DNA of 64,000 nucleotides, taken from the NCBI RefSeq assembly GCF_000426725.1, contig NZ_AUFX01000010.1, forward strand, positions 186,001 through 250,000, in the 5' to 3' direction. This stretch comes from Sporocytophaga myxococcoides DSM 11118 (GTDB lineage Bacteria > Bacteroidota > Bacteroidia > Cytophagales > Cytophagaceae). A program made the position numbers and the translations under genes. The notes beneath the pieces were generated by a model. The model made no database searches and had not been told where the DNA came from. It saw nothing but the letters and a program-made list of their open reading frames with translations. Shown piece by piece: positions 36,834 to 46,563 of this stretch; position 1 is the first letter of the stretch; every line of letters begins with the position of its first letter.

Positions 36834-37754
36834 ATGGATTATCAGATCGGCATGCTGGAACTACAATCACTTCATCACTCTATTGACAGGCAGATTCAGG
36901 CAAATAAAGGAAAGAATCTTTACTACTTTGACAGAGATGCTTTATTCAATTTCTGTGAAGAGAATAACATGCTCTCAAACAGACATAAATTTGCAGAAAT
37001 ATTCTCTGAAGATGCTATTCAGGAAGATCTTATAGATTATACTTTATCAAAGGTACTCCATGAGTTGTTTCATACAAATCAATACATTACTGTAAACGAG
37101 CGGGATAAATCAATCCTGCGAAAAGTTTATAAAAAATTATTATCAGAGCTCTGCGACCAACAATTAAGCTTGTCCGATATTTCTTCCAGACATTTTACAA
37201 GACTGACGACCTGGCTTTCTTACTCTAATCCACACATAGAAAAATCCAATCCATCCGACAAAAAATCTGCTTCCGAAGTAGTATGTGCTGAATATTCAGC
37301 TGACTTGCAATTGGAGCTTTTGGATATAAATCCGGAGAACCTAATGGAACCTATCCTGGATGTAGGCTGCGGCGAACATGCACAATTGTCAACCTTTTTA
37401 AAAGGAAAAGAACTTAAGGTTTTTGGAATAGATCGACTACTTTACCAAAAAAAGTCATGGCTATCTGAAATCAGCTGGTTTGAATTTGAATTTAAACCGG
37501 GTAACTGGGGTACTATTATTTCCAATCTTTCCTTCTCCAGTCATTTTCTAAACAACCATTTAAGAGAAGATGGAAAATTTATGGAATATGCTCAAAAGTA
37601 CATGGAAATTTTACATTCCCTGAAACAAGGGGGGACATATCACTATGCTCCCTCATTACCTTTCATTGAAGAGCATCTGGATAAAAAAACTTATAAAGTT
37701 GATAGAAAAATTATCAATAAAGATTACCAGCGAACCATTATTACGAAGCTATAA
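36834..37754 (+). CDS. Class I SAM methyltransferase-like protein
   Basis: The first 160 residues are helical and of unknown type (IDRQIQANKGKNLYYFDRDA). From about 170 a class I methyltransferase motif is visible: EPILDVGCGEHAQLSTFLKG, then KVFGIDR with the usual acidic residue after strand 2, and later strands to 306. The substrate is unknown. It is convergent with eutC, with only 4 bp between stops. Confidence 0.68.
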   Translation: MDYQIGMLELQSLHHSIDRQIQANKGKNLYYFDRDALFNFCEENNMLSNRHKFAEIFSEDAIQEDLIDYTLSKVLHELFHTNQYITVNERDKSILRKVYKKLLSELCDQQLSLSDISSRHFTRLTTWLSYSNPHIEKSNPSDKKSASEVVCAEYSADLQLELLDINPENLMEPILDVGCGEHAQLSTFLKGKELKVFGIDRLLYQKKSWLSEISWFEFEFKPGNWGTIISNLSFSSHFLNNHLREDGKFMEYAQKYMEILHSLKQGGTYHYAPSLPFIEEHLDKKTYKVDRKIINKDYQRTIITKL

Positions 37755-37758
37755 AGCT

Positions 37759-38505
37759 TTAAGGATTCAATAAATTATAATCATCTGACTTATCTTTCAG
37801 AAATACTCCTGAAATCTTTCTTGCCATTGATTCATTTATGAGACACCTTAACTTCTCAGCTGCCTGTGAATAGGATAATCCATTCTTATGGATATTTGAA
37901 ATACAGTTACGAGACTCATCTGTCAGACCTGGTGTAGGATTATAGGTGAAATAAATTCCCATGCTGTCTGGAGAACTTAAACCTGGCCTTTCTCCAATCA
38001 GCACAACTACCAATTTTACTTTCAAAAGAAATCCGATTTCATCTCCAATAGCAACTCGCCCATACCTGACAATAGATAATGGTGAATAGGAATAGGTTTT
38101 ATCCCTAGACGTAAATTCTCTTAAAAATTTAAATGCATGGTGATGAATTGCTGTAGAAGATAAACCATCACAGATTACAAGAGCTATATCAGAAGGCGGT
38201 TGATTTAGATTGCTTAGTAAGGATGCTGAAGAGATATTTAATTTCCTTCCAAGATCAGGTCTGTTTAGATACTGGGCTTTATTGTTGATTTGAGATTGGA
38301 GATGGTACAGTGGCATTTCTTGTTCAGCAAACTGCTCGCATATTAATGACTCATCCAACTCTTTATGTACTGCATCTTTGGCTTCTGCAAAACTAAGCTG
38401 AAACTTCAGCTGATCAGCAGTTGAGATGCTTGTACCTGAATTCTTCAGGCCTATGCGGGCATTGGTAAACCTTTTCAGATTATTCCAGAATTCTTCTTCT
38501 ATCAT
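37759..38505 (-). CDS. eutC: Ethanolamine ammonia-lyase small subunit
   Basis: The 248-residue protein matches EutC: ALVICDGLSSTAIHHHAFKF, LLKVKLVVVLIGERPGLSSP and DSMGIYFTYNPTPGLTDESR. With EutB it forms the adenosylcobalamin-dependent lyase that splits ethanolamine into acetaldehyde and ammonia. Its start overlaps the eutB stop by 4 bp (ATGA), so translation is coupled. No reactivase (eutA), transporter or microcompartment gene is nearby. Confidence 0.93.
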   Translation of the reverse strand: MIEEEFWNNLKRFTNARIGLKNSGTSISTADQLKFQLSFAEAKDAVHKELDESLICEQFAEQEMPLYHLQSQINNKAQYLNRPDLGRKLNISSASLLSNLNQPPSDIALVICDGLSSTAIHHHAFKFLREFTSRDKTYSYSPLSIVRYGRVAIGDEIGFLLKVKLVVVLIGERPGLSSPDSMGIYFTYNPTPGLTDESRNCISNIHKNGLSYSQAAEKLRCLINESMARKISGVFLKDKSDDYNLLNP

Positions 38506-39875
38506 AATAGGTCTATAAGTTTTGTAAGATCACGGCTTCCGGAAAGTGTAAAATCAGGATTCATAATTTTCATGCCAGAGAGCCATTTCTCAAACTCGGG
38601 AGCAGGTTTTAATCCCAATAACCTTCTCACATAAAGAGCATCGTGAAAGGAAGTACTCTGATAATTAAGCATAATATCATCCGCGCCTGGCACTCCCATA
38701 ATATAATTGCAACCAGAAGTAGCAAGCAGTGTAAGTAAATTATCCATATCGTCCTGATCAGCTTCTGCGTGATTGGTATAGCAAACATCGCATCCCATCG
38801 GTAATCCCAAAAGTTTCCCACAAAAATGGTCTTCGATACCAGCTCGTATAATTTGTTTTCCGTTAAATAAATATTCCGGACCAATAAAGCCAACTACAGT
38901 GTTTACCAACAAAGGATGATACTTTCTCGCCACTGCATAAGCCCTTGCCTCTATAGTCTGCTGATCTACACCATGATGCGCATCTGCAGATAGAGCACTA
39001 CCCTGACCTGTTTCAAAATACATCACATTATTACCCAACACTCCTCTCTTTAAGGCCACAGTTGCCTCATATGCTTCCTGAAGCATAGACAAATTAATAC
39101 CAAAACTTGAATTTGCTTTTTCAGAGCCGGCAATAGATTGAAATGAAAGATCTACAGGATAGCCTTTTTCAACCAATTCCATTGTAGTTGTAAGGTGTGC
39201 CAGAACACATGACTGAGTGGGAATATTAAGCTTATCAATCAGAGCATCCAGCATTTTCAGAAGTTCACCAGTAACCTTAAAACTGTCAGTAGCAGGATTT
39301 ATCCCAATTACTGCATCACCACTGCCTTTAAGCAGTCCATCTATCACAGATGCTGCAATTCCTTTCAAATCATCAAACGGATGATTTGGCTGCAGCCTCG
39401 TTGAAAAATGGCCTTTAAGTCCAAGAGTATTGCGGAAACAGGTGATGACTTCACATTTTGAAGCAACCAGAATCATATCCTGAATACTCATAATTTTGGA
39501 AACAGCTGCAGCCATTTCCGGAGTAATACCAGAAGCTGTGGCTTTAAGTAATTCAGAAGTAACTGCCTCACTGAGCAACCAATCTCTAAAAGCTCCGACA
39601 GTCAAATGGCTTATTGGCTGAAAAGCTTCAGCATCATGTTCATCTATGATTAGTCTTGTAACCTCGTCTTTTTCAAATGCTATAAGATGCTCTTCCAGAA
39701 ACTTTTTGAGAGGAACTTCGGCAAGTAGAATTTTTGCTATTATCCTTTCTTTCTCCGTTGCTGCTGCAATGCCTGCCAGCTGATCTCCGGAACGTAGCAT
39801 AGTAGCCTTGGCCATAAGGTCTTTGAGATCTCTGTAAACATATGTCTGACTTCCCGATAAATATTTATAGGCCAT
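38502..39875 (-). CDS. eutB: Ethanolamine ammonia-lyase large subunit
   Basis: The 457-residue catalytic subunit shows family strings QTYVYRDLKDLMAKATMLRS, DAVIGINPATDS, QSIAGSEKANSSFGINLSML, YFETGQGSALSADAHHGVDQ and LPMGCDVCYTNHAEADQDDM. It carries the substrate and B12 sites. Together with eutC it forms a minimal two-gene unit, likely used for ethanolamine from phospholipid as a nitrogen or carbon source. No cobalamin riboswitch was seen upstream. Confidence 0.94.
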   Translation of the reverse strand: MAYKYLSGSQTYVYRDLKDLMAKATMLRSGDQLAGIAAATEKERIIAKILLAEVPLKKFLEEHLIAFEKDEVTRLIIDEHDAEAFQPISHLTVGAFRDWLLSEAVTSELLKATASGITPEMAAAVSKIMSIQDMILVASKCEVITCFRNTLGLKGHFSTRLQPNHPFDDLKGIAASVIDGLLKGSGDAVIGINPATDSFKVTGELLKMLDALIDKLNIPTQSCVLAHLTTTMELVEKGYPVDLSFQSIAGSEKANSSFGINLSMLQEAYEATVALKRGVLGNNVMYFETGQGSALSADAHHGVDQQTIEARAYAVARKYHPLLVNTVVGFIGPEYLFNGKQIIRAGIEDHFCGKLLGLPMGCDVCYTNHAEADQDDMDNLLTLLATSGCNYIMGVPGADDIMLNYQSTSFHDALYVRRLLGLKPAPEFEKWLSGMKIMNPDFTLSGSRDLTKLIDLL

Positions 39876-40039
39876 AGATTAATAAGTCGGCTATTAAAAA
39901 TTGAAAAATTCCGGAAAAACTTTTACCTGAAAATACTGATGTATAAACAATTGTTTAAATTAATCAGAAAAAGATTCAAAAAAATATGGAGAAATAAAAA
40001 CGAAGACTTCTTTTTCAGGTTAGATTAAAAAGTTTTACT

Positions 40040-40780
40040 ATGAAGGGAAACCTCGTGTTAATACTGATTGGATTCTTAATGGCGTGCCACGTAGAAAAGA
40101 AACCAAATTCTAATGGACTGGCGGAAGAAGATGTCATTTTCGAGGCAAAGGAAATAATACCCGAACCTGAGCGGGAAATCTATATAGGTATGCTCCCCTG
40201 CGCCGATTGCCCCGGGATCCGTAAGGAACTGAAATTAACACATGACCCGGCAAAACAAGAAGGAGATTTTGAGTTAAAACAAAATTATATTGAGCGAGAT
40301 ACCAACACCTATCTCACTCAGGGCTATTGGAAAAGCACCATCGGGAATGAAGATTCACACAGTGCATTACTCATACAGACTTACCCAGAAGGCCAAAAGA
40401 AAGCCGATAACTACCTAAAAATCACAACAGAACAGATAGTAGATTGTGGTAAAAAAACAACCCCACCTCAGGATCAATATCCATATGTACTTTATAAAGT
40501 AAAGAAACCTTCTGTCAAGATAAGTGGATATTTCAGATATTTCGCTGATGCTGCAACATTCAGAAAATGTAAGGCAAAAATACCAATGATTGTTGAACCT
40601 GTAATTTTATACAAGTATGCGGAACAGGTGTATATGCATCAGAAAAAAAATCCCGGAGACGAAATATATTTTACCATTGAAGGCTATATTGAAAAGAAAC
40701 CTACAGAATCCGGACAAACCAGGGAATTCCTGACTATTACGAAGGTACTGGATATCAAGCCAGACTTTAAATGTCAGTAA
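40040..40780 (+). CDS. NlpE-like copper-resistance lipoprotein
   Basis: A lipoprotein signal ends at Cys16 (GFLMACHVEK). The NlpE N-terminal domain is plain: YIGMLPCADCPGIRKELKLT with the CxxC pair, then YWKSTIGNEDSHSALLIQTY. The C-terminal third (about 150-246) has a beta domain GYFRYFADAATFRKC that may be the second NlpE-like domain. In E. coli, NlpE signals surface or copper stress to Cpx; a Cpx pair is not in this window. It is transcribed singly. Confidence 0.83.
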   Translation: MKGNLVLILIGFLMACHVEKKPNSNGLAEEDVIFEAKEIIPEPEREIYIGMLPCADCPGIRKELKLTHDPAKQEGDFELKQNYIERDTNTYLTQGYWKSTIGNEDSHSALLIQTYPEGQKKADNYLKITTEQIVDCGKKTTPPQDQYPYVLYKVKKPSVKISGYFRYFADAATFRKCKAKIPMIVEPVILYKYAEQVYMHQKKNPGDEIYFTIEGYIEKKPTESGQTREFLTITKVLDIKPDFKCQ

Positions 40781-40841
40781 AAACAACATATCCCTTGTAA
40801 TTGCATTATCAATATTTGTGGCTATCTTTCGTTAAAAAAAT

Positions 40842-41156
40842 ATGAAAGATCTATATAAAAGCACCTTAGGCAGACTAAGAATAGTGGGCTTTGTGGAAGG
40901 CCTCTCCTATTTAATACTGTTATTCATTGCAATGCCTATTAAATATATCGGAGGAATCCAGGAGCCGGTTCGTATGACGGGAATGGCCCATGGACTTCTC
41001 TTTGTACTTTATGTTTTATTAGTCATTCAGTCTACCATCCAATATAACTGGACGATCAAAAAAGCCTTCATCGCATTTCTGGCTTCCATTATTCCATTTG
41101 GGACATTCTATGCAGATATGAAGCTATTCAGAGATAACGAAGAGGCAAAAGCCTAA
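40842..41156 (+). CDS. DUF3817 membrane protein
   Basis: The 104-residue protein has three membrane helices. It matches DUF3817: LRIVGFVEGLSYLILLFIAM, MTGMAHGLLFVLYVLLV and SIIPFGTFYADMKLFRD. The function is unknown. It follows the NlpE-like gene by 61 bp and may be cotranscribed. Confidence 0.85.
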   Translation: MKDLYKSTLGRLRIVGFVEGLSYLILLFIAMPIKYIGGIQEPVRMTGMAHGLLFVLYVLLVIQSTIQYNWTIKKAFIAFLASIIPFGTFYADMKLFRDNEEAKA

Positions 41157-41167
41157 GCTCGGAATTC

Positions 41168-41473
41168 TTAATTGAGAAACTTTACCTGGGTCTTTGTCGT
41201 CATCTGAAGATAAAGATCCAGCAAAAAATCCACATAGTGATTCTCCTTGAGGCACACAGTCTCGCTATTTACTTTATAACAAAATCCGGCAGGAGACACT
41301 CTGAACGAAATCACTTCCACTTTATCAGCAAGATTCAGATGAACAAGTATTTCGGTAACACTGCTATTGGTATCCCCTTTAATTATCTTATAATACTGAG
41401 GTTTGTATTCCGAGATTACTGATTGCTTATTCAACCAGTCCAGCATACTTAAAAAAGCTTTTTTGTCTTTCAT
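41168..41473 (-). CDS. Hypothetical protein
   Basis: A 101-residue protein without signal peptide or recognised motif. It appears alpha/beta, with a helical N-terminus (DKKAFLSMLDWLNKQ) and two cysteines in the middle (GFCYKVNSETVCLKEN). It is convergent with the DUF3817 gene and upstream of murI in the same direction, 111 bp away. Confidence 0.5.
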   Translation of the reverse strand: MKDKKAFLSMLDWLNKQSVISEYKPQYYKIIKGDTNSSVTEILVHLNLADKVEVISFRVSPAGFCYKVNSETVCLKENHYVDFLLDLYLQMTTKTQVKFLN

Positions 41474-41584
41474 TTGAGAAGAATTTCAGGTTGAAAACCG
41501 AAAATGAATTTCTTTCGTTCCACTTTACTCAAATGAAATCAATTTTATCCAGTATGCTTCAGGATCTACCTGATAACTGTGCCT

Positions 41585-42406
41585 TTACAGCGTGATATGT
41601 AAGGATTCTATTTTTTTATCCAGAAACACAGAAGCAGCAGCATCAAAACTGGTAGTAGAGTCTGTAGTATAAAAAGTGCAAGTCCCGCCTTTCGAACACT
41701 TGGTCTCCATATCAGGATGGCTTACGAAATAATCTTTAAGACTTTTGGCTACAATTTCTCCCTGAGACACGAGCTTTACTTCAGAGGGAAGGTAATTCTG
41801 GATTTTCTCTGCAAGCAAAGGATAGTGTGTACAGCCCAATACCAGTGTATCTATTTCTGATGATTTTGATAAAATGTTAATGATATGCTTTTCAATAAAA
41901 TAGTCAGCTCCAGGGCCGTCATATTCGTTATTTTCTACCAGCGGAACCCACATTGGGCATGCTTCCTGAAAGACTTTTATTTCAGGATAAAACTTATGAA
42001 TCTCAATAGGATAAGAATTTGATTCTATAGTACCCTTGGTTCCCAGAATACCCACATGACGTGTTTGCGAAACAGAGCCTATTATTTCAGTAGTTGGTCT
42101 TATAACGCCTAAAACCCTTTTCTCCGAGTCTATAGCATTTAAATCCTGCTGTTGAATACTTCTCAAAGCTTTAGCAGAGGCTGTATTGCAAGCTAAAATG
42201 ACCAGGTGACATCCTTTATCAAAAAGATACTTTACACACTCAAGAGTATATTGATAAACGGTATCAAATGACCTGGTTCCATATGGAGCTCGTGCATTGT
42301 CTCCCAGGTAAAGGTAATCGTAATCAGGGAGTAATTTTTCAAACTCTTTCAGAACTGTTAATCCTCCAAAACCTGAGTCAAATACCCCAATCGGCCCTTT
42401 TTCCAT
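41585..42406 (-). CDS. murI: Glutamate racemase
   Basis: The 273-residue enzyme makes D-glutamate for peptidoglycan. The two catalytic cysteines are visible: Cys73 in ILACNTASAKA and Cys192 in LVLGCTHYPLL. Start motif IGVFDSGFGGLTVLKE and LYLGDNARAPYGTRS match MurI exactly. It is cytoplasmic and likely monocistronic. Confidence 0.96.
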   Translation of the reverse strand: MEKGPIGVFDSGFGGLTVLKEFEKLLPDYDYLYLGDNARAPYGTRSFDTVYQYTLECVKYLFDKGCHLVILACNTASAKALRSIQQQDLNAIDSEKRVLGVIRPTTEIIGSVSQTRHVGILGTKGTIESNSYPIEIHKFYPEIKVFQEACPMWVPLVENNEYDGPGADYFIEKHIINILSKSSEIDTLVLGCTHYPLLAEKIQNYLPSEVKLVSQGEIVAKSLKDYFVSHPDMETKCSKGGTCTFYTTDSTTSFDAAASVFLDKKIESLHITL

Positions 42407-42545
42407 GAATTATTATTTATAGTAATGCGGCAGCGAAATAAGTACAAATTCCATAAAGATTAAAATAATTTGTGGATTCACTGATGCTTAGAAAAACAAT
42501 TTATCAGGAAAATAATTGCATAGTGGTATTCAAAAAAATAAAAAT

Positions 42546-42572
42546 CTATGTTTACAAAAAGGCTCAACATAG
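42546..42572. promoter_or_regulatory. Inverted repeat upstream of metY
   Basis: CTATGTT and AACATAG are perfect 7-bp arms around a 13-base spacer, 39 bp before the metY start. This could be an operator for a methionine or sulfur regulator; chance is possible. Confidence 0.35.
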
Positions 42573-42595
42573 TCTACTAACTTTATAGAGAATAA

Positions 42596-43915
<1,320 letters not shown>

Positions 43916-43920
43916 TCTCC

Positions 43921-43954
43921 AAAGCCCGGAATAAAAGCCGGGCTTTATTTTAAT
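43921..43954 (+). terminator. Bidirectional terminator between metY and CHASE kinase
   Basis: AAAGCCCGG (43921-43929) and CCGGGCTTT (43938-43946) form a perfect 9-bp stem, followed by ATTTTAAT. The neighbouring gene converges on it. Confidence 0.88.
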
Positions 43955-46441
43955 CTATTGTCTGATTAAAAGATTTTCTGCCGGCAGATATATTCTGAAT
44001 ATTGTCCCCTCTCCTGCTTTACTTTCTATATCGATGGTCCCTCCAGCATTTTCAACAATCCTTTTAACTATATACAAGCCCATTCCTGAACCTTCCACAT
44101 GCGCATGCAATCTTCTGAACATTTCGAATACTCTTTTTTTATTTTCCTGCTTTATACCTAACCCGTTATCTCTAGCAAAAATCACTATCTTATCCTTTTC
44201 AAGGAAAGTTCTGACATCAACAATAGGGGCAGTATCGCTTTTCTTGTATTTGATAGCATTTGAAATCAAATTATAAAAAATACTTCTGAGATTCTTTTTG
44301 CTGAATTTTATAGCTGATACATTAAAGTCTAAATTAATCTTAGCTTCAGACTCATCAATAAATCTTTGCATATCCTCCATTACCTCTTCTACTATTTCAG
44401 AAAATTCAACTACTTCATTAGTCCAATCCTTTTGTTTCTGAATTTTTGCAATTTCTGTAAGATCATTGATTGTTCTTCCTAGTCTCAATAATGATTTATT
44501 CATTAATTCAATCAGCTCATCTCTTTCATCTTTATTATCACCTGCAATTTTCAAAGCATCGACTAATCCTTCCATATTAGATATTGGAGCTTTAAGATCA
44601 TGAGAAGCGGTATAAATAAAGTTATCAAGGTCTAAGTTGATCATTTTTAATTCTTCAAGCTGTAGCTTTTGTTCATGAATGTCAGTGCTGGTACCGACCC
44701 ACATCTCGACATCACCATTTTTGCTGGTTTGAGGAAAACCTCTTGTAAGGTGCCATCTATACTCTCCATCATCTTTTTTAAACCTGTGTTCAATCTGAAA
44801 AGGCTTATGTTCTTGAAGTAATTGGGTAATGGTTTTATCATTCTGCACTTTGTCTTCGAAATAAGTAATCAGGTCTATACCTTTTTTCAGGAATTCATCA
44901 ATTGCATAACCGGAATACACTTCCCAATTGTGACCAAAAAAATTAAAAACTCCATTTCCATCGGCAGTCCACACCTTATCTGGCATGGCTTCCAGAAGAA
45001 AATTCTTTGTTTCCAGATTTTTTGCTATAGTTTCTTTAGCTTTTTTTTCACCTGTAATATCTTTAACCTCCACCAGTGTTCCGAGAGGAATTCCATTCTC
45101 TAAAATAGGACTAGCAGAACAAAGTGCGGGAAATAAACTTCCATCTTTCCTTATCAGAATATCCTCCTGATCATGCACATGAACTCCTTGCAGAATGGTT
45201 TGATAGATATTTCGGGCTGGATCAAGATTTTTATATGGTCCTTTGCTTCTATGATGCATAACATCATAAAAAGTCTTTTCGCTGAAGTCTTCAGGTCTAT
45301 ATCCGGTAATCTTGGTTACTGCCGGATTAATAAAAGTAACAAATCCTTTTCTGTTGATGACAAATATTGCCGCAGTCACCGTTTCGGTGATTGTTTGCTT
45401 GAGTCTGTTAATCCTTTTGGCTTCCGATCTTATAAGTAAAATAAAGAATATCAAAAAGCTTATCACAGATCCTCCAATAAGAATCAATAGGGCATCATTA
45501 GATTCTCTTCCTCCAAAAAGAGGTTTTGATGAAATGTAGATAATCCAGTTAGTTCCACCAATGCTTATGTTTTCATACTTCTTAAATTCCTCTCCTTTAT
45601 TTCCTAAAGTTCCATTTTTCCTGGTAGAAAAAAGTAAAGCGTCTTCCGTCAGTTCCTCTCCATTATAAATTTCAATATTTAAATCATTGAACCTTGCCGG
45701 AAGTAATGCATTAAATAAATCACCTGACCTGAAAGGACTGTATACAAATCCTTTGATGGACTGTCTTCTTTGCTCTCTGGAAAGCAAAGCACTTGAAGAA
45801 CCATTTGAATAATAAACAGGAACATAAATTAAAAAGCCAGGTTGATTGCCGTCACCAGTTTCCTGAACCAATGTTAATTTATCTGTAAGGGCAGGTTTAC
45901 CTGTTTCCATTGCTCTTTCCATAGCCCTCCTTCGAACCGGTTCACTATACATATCATAACCAAATGCCCTAAGATTTCTATCTGTAAATGGTTCCAGATA
46001 GATTATGGATGTGTATATTTCTCTTTTACCAGAAGGAGTTACAGAATATGAAGGAAAGCCACTGGACCGGATTTCTTTAATATGATTTTCCAATTCCTCA
46101 GGCTTTATGAAGATAGAATAACCTATTCCCTGAATTCCGGGATAATTCTGATCTACATCGAGACTTGATATATACCGTTTCCATTCTTTCCTTGTTATCG
46201 AATCCGAAGATTCTATAAAAGCCTTTCCTCCTTTCAGGATCTGGATATAATCTAAAATTCTGTTATTAATGGATGTTTTAACAAGATATGATCTTGATTC
46301 AAAATATTCTGTTCTTTGCTGGTTAGTCTTTTCTTTAACCTGGATATAAGAATATATAACCAAAAAATATATGATCAGGAAAGAAATGACCGGAATAAAA
46401 TACTGCCTTAAGAATACACGTATTTTATTATATAATTTCAT
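43955..46441 (-). CDS. CHASE-PAS-PAS sensor histidine kinase
   Basis: The start is taken as ATG 46441; two codons of extension begin with TTG. A membrane helix (about 13-33) is followed by a CHASE sensor domain (about 70-270; YPGIQGIGYSIFIKPEELEN), then a second helix (about 325-343). Two PAS domains lie near 355-475 and 485-600. The H-box is TASHDLKAPISNMEGL with His614, and the ATPase region has NLISNAIKYKK, DNGLGIKQ and GSGMGLYIVKRI. CHASE domains sense small organic ligands outside the membrane. No regulator gene is adjacent. It is 35 percent or so similar in its H-box region to the gene at 50323 by eye. Confidence 0.9.
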   Translation of the reverse strand: MKLYNKIRVFLRQYFIPVISFLIIYFLVIYSYIQVKEKTNQQRTEYFESRSYLVKTSINNRILDYIQILKGGKAFIESSDSITRKEWKRYISSLDVDQNYPGIQGIGYSIFIKPEELENHIKEIRSSGFPSYSVTPSGKREIYTSIIYLEPFTDRNLRAFGYDMYSEPVRRRAMERAMETGKPALTDKLTLVQETGDGNQPGFLIYVPVYYSNGSSSALLSREQRRQSIKGFVYSPFRSGDLFNALLPARFNDLNIEIYNGEELTEDALLFSTRKNGTLGNKGEEFKKYENISIGGTNWIIYISSKPLFGGRESNDALLILIGGSVISFLIFFILLIRSEAKRINRLKQTITETVTAAIFVINRKGFVTFINPAVTKITGYRPEDFSEKTFYDVMHHRSKGPYKNLDPARNIYQTILQGVHVHDQEDILIRKDGSLFPALCSASPILENGIPLGTLVEVKDITGEKKAKETIAKNLETKNFLLEAMPDKVWTADGNGVFNFFGHNWEVYSGYAIDEFLKKGIDLITYFEDKVQNDKTITQLLQEHKPFQIEHRFKKDDGEYRWHLTRGFPQTSKNGDVEMWVGTSTDIHEQKLQLEELKMINLDLDNFIYTASHDLKAPISNMEGLVDALKIAGDNKDERDELIELMNKSLLRLGRTINDLTEIAKIQKQKDWTNEVVEFSEIVEEVMEDMQRFIDESEAKINLDFNVSAIKFSKKNLRSIFYNLISNAIKYKKSDTAPIVDVRTFLEKDKIVIFARDNGLGIKQENKKRVFEMFRRLHAHVEGSGMGLYIVKRIVENAGGTIDIESKAGEGTIFRIYLPAENLLIRQ

Positions 46442-46563
46442 CAGCAATATATAGAGTTCTAATTTTTAAAAACTAATAAATTTTTTTTGTACGAAAATAA
46501 GTAACTTGCGGTTGTCCGGATCCATCCAATTGGGCTTTTTAAATCAATCATCAAACCAGCTAT

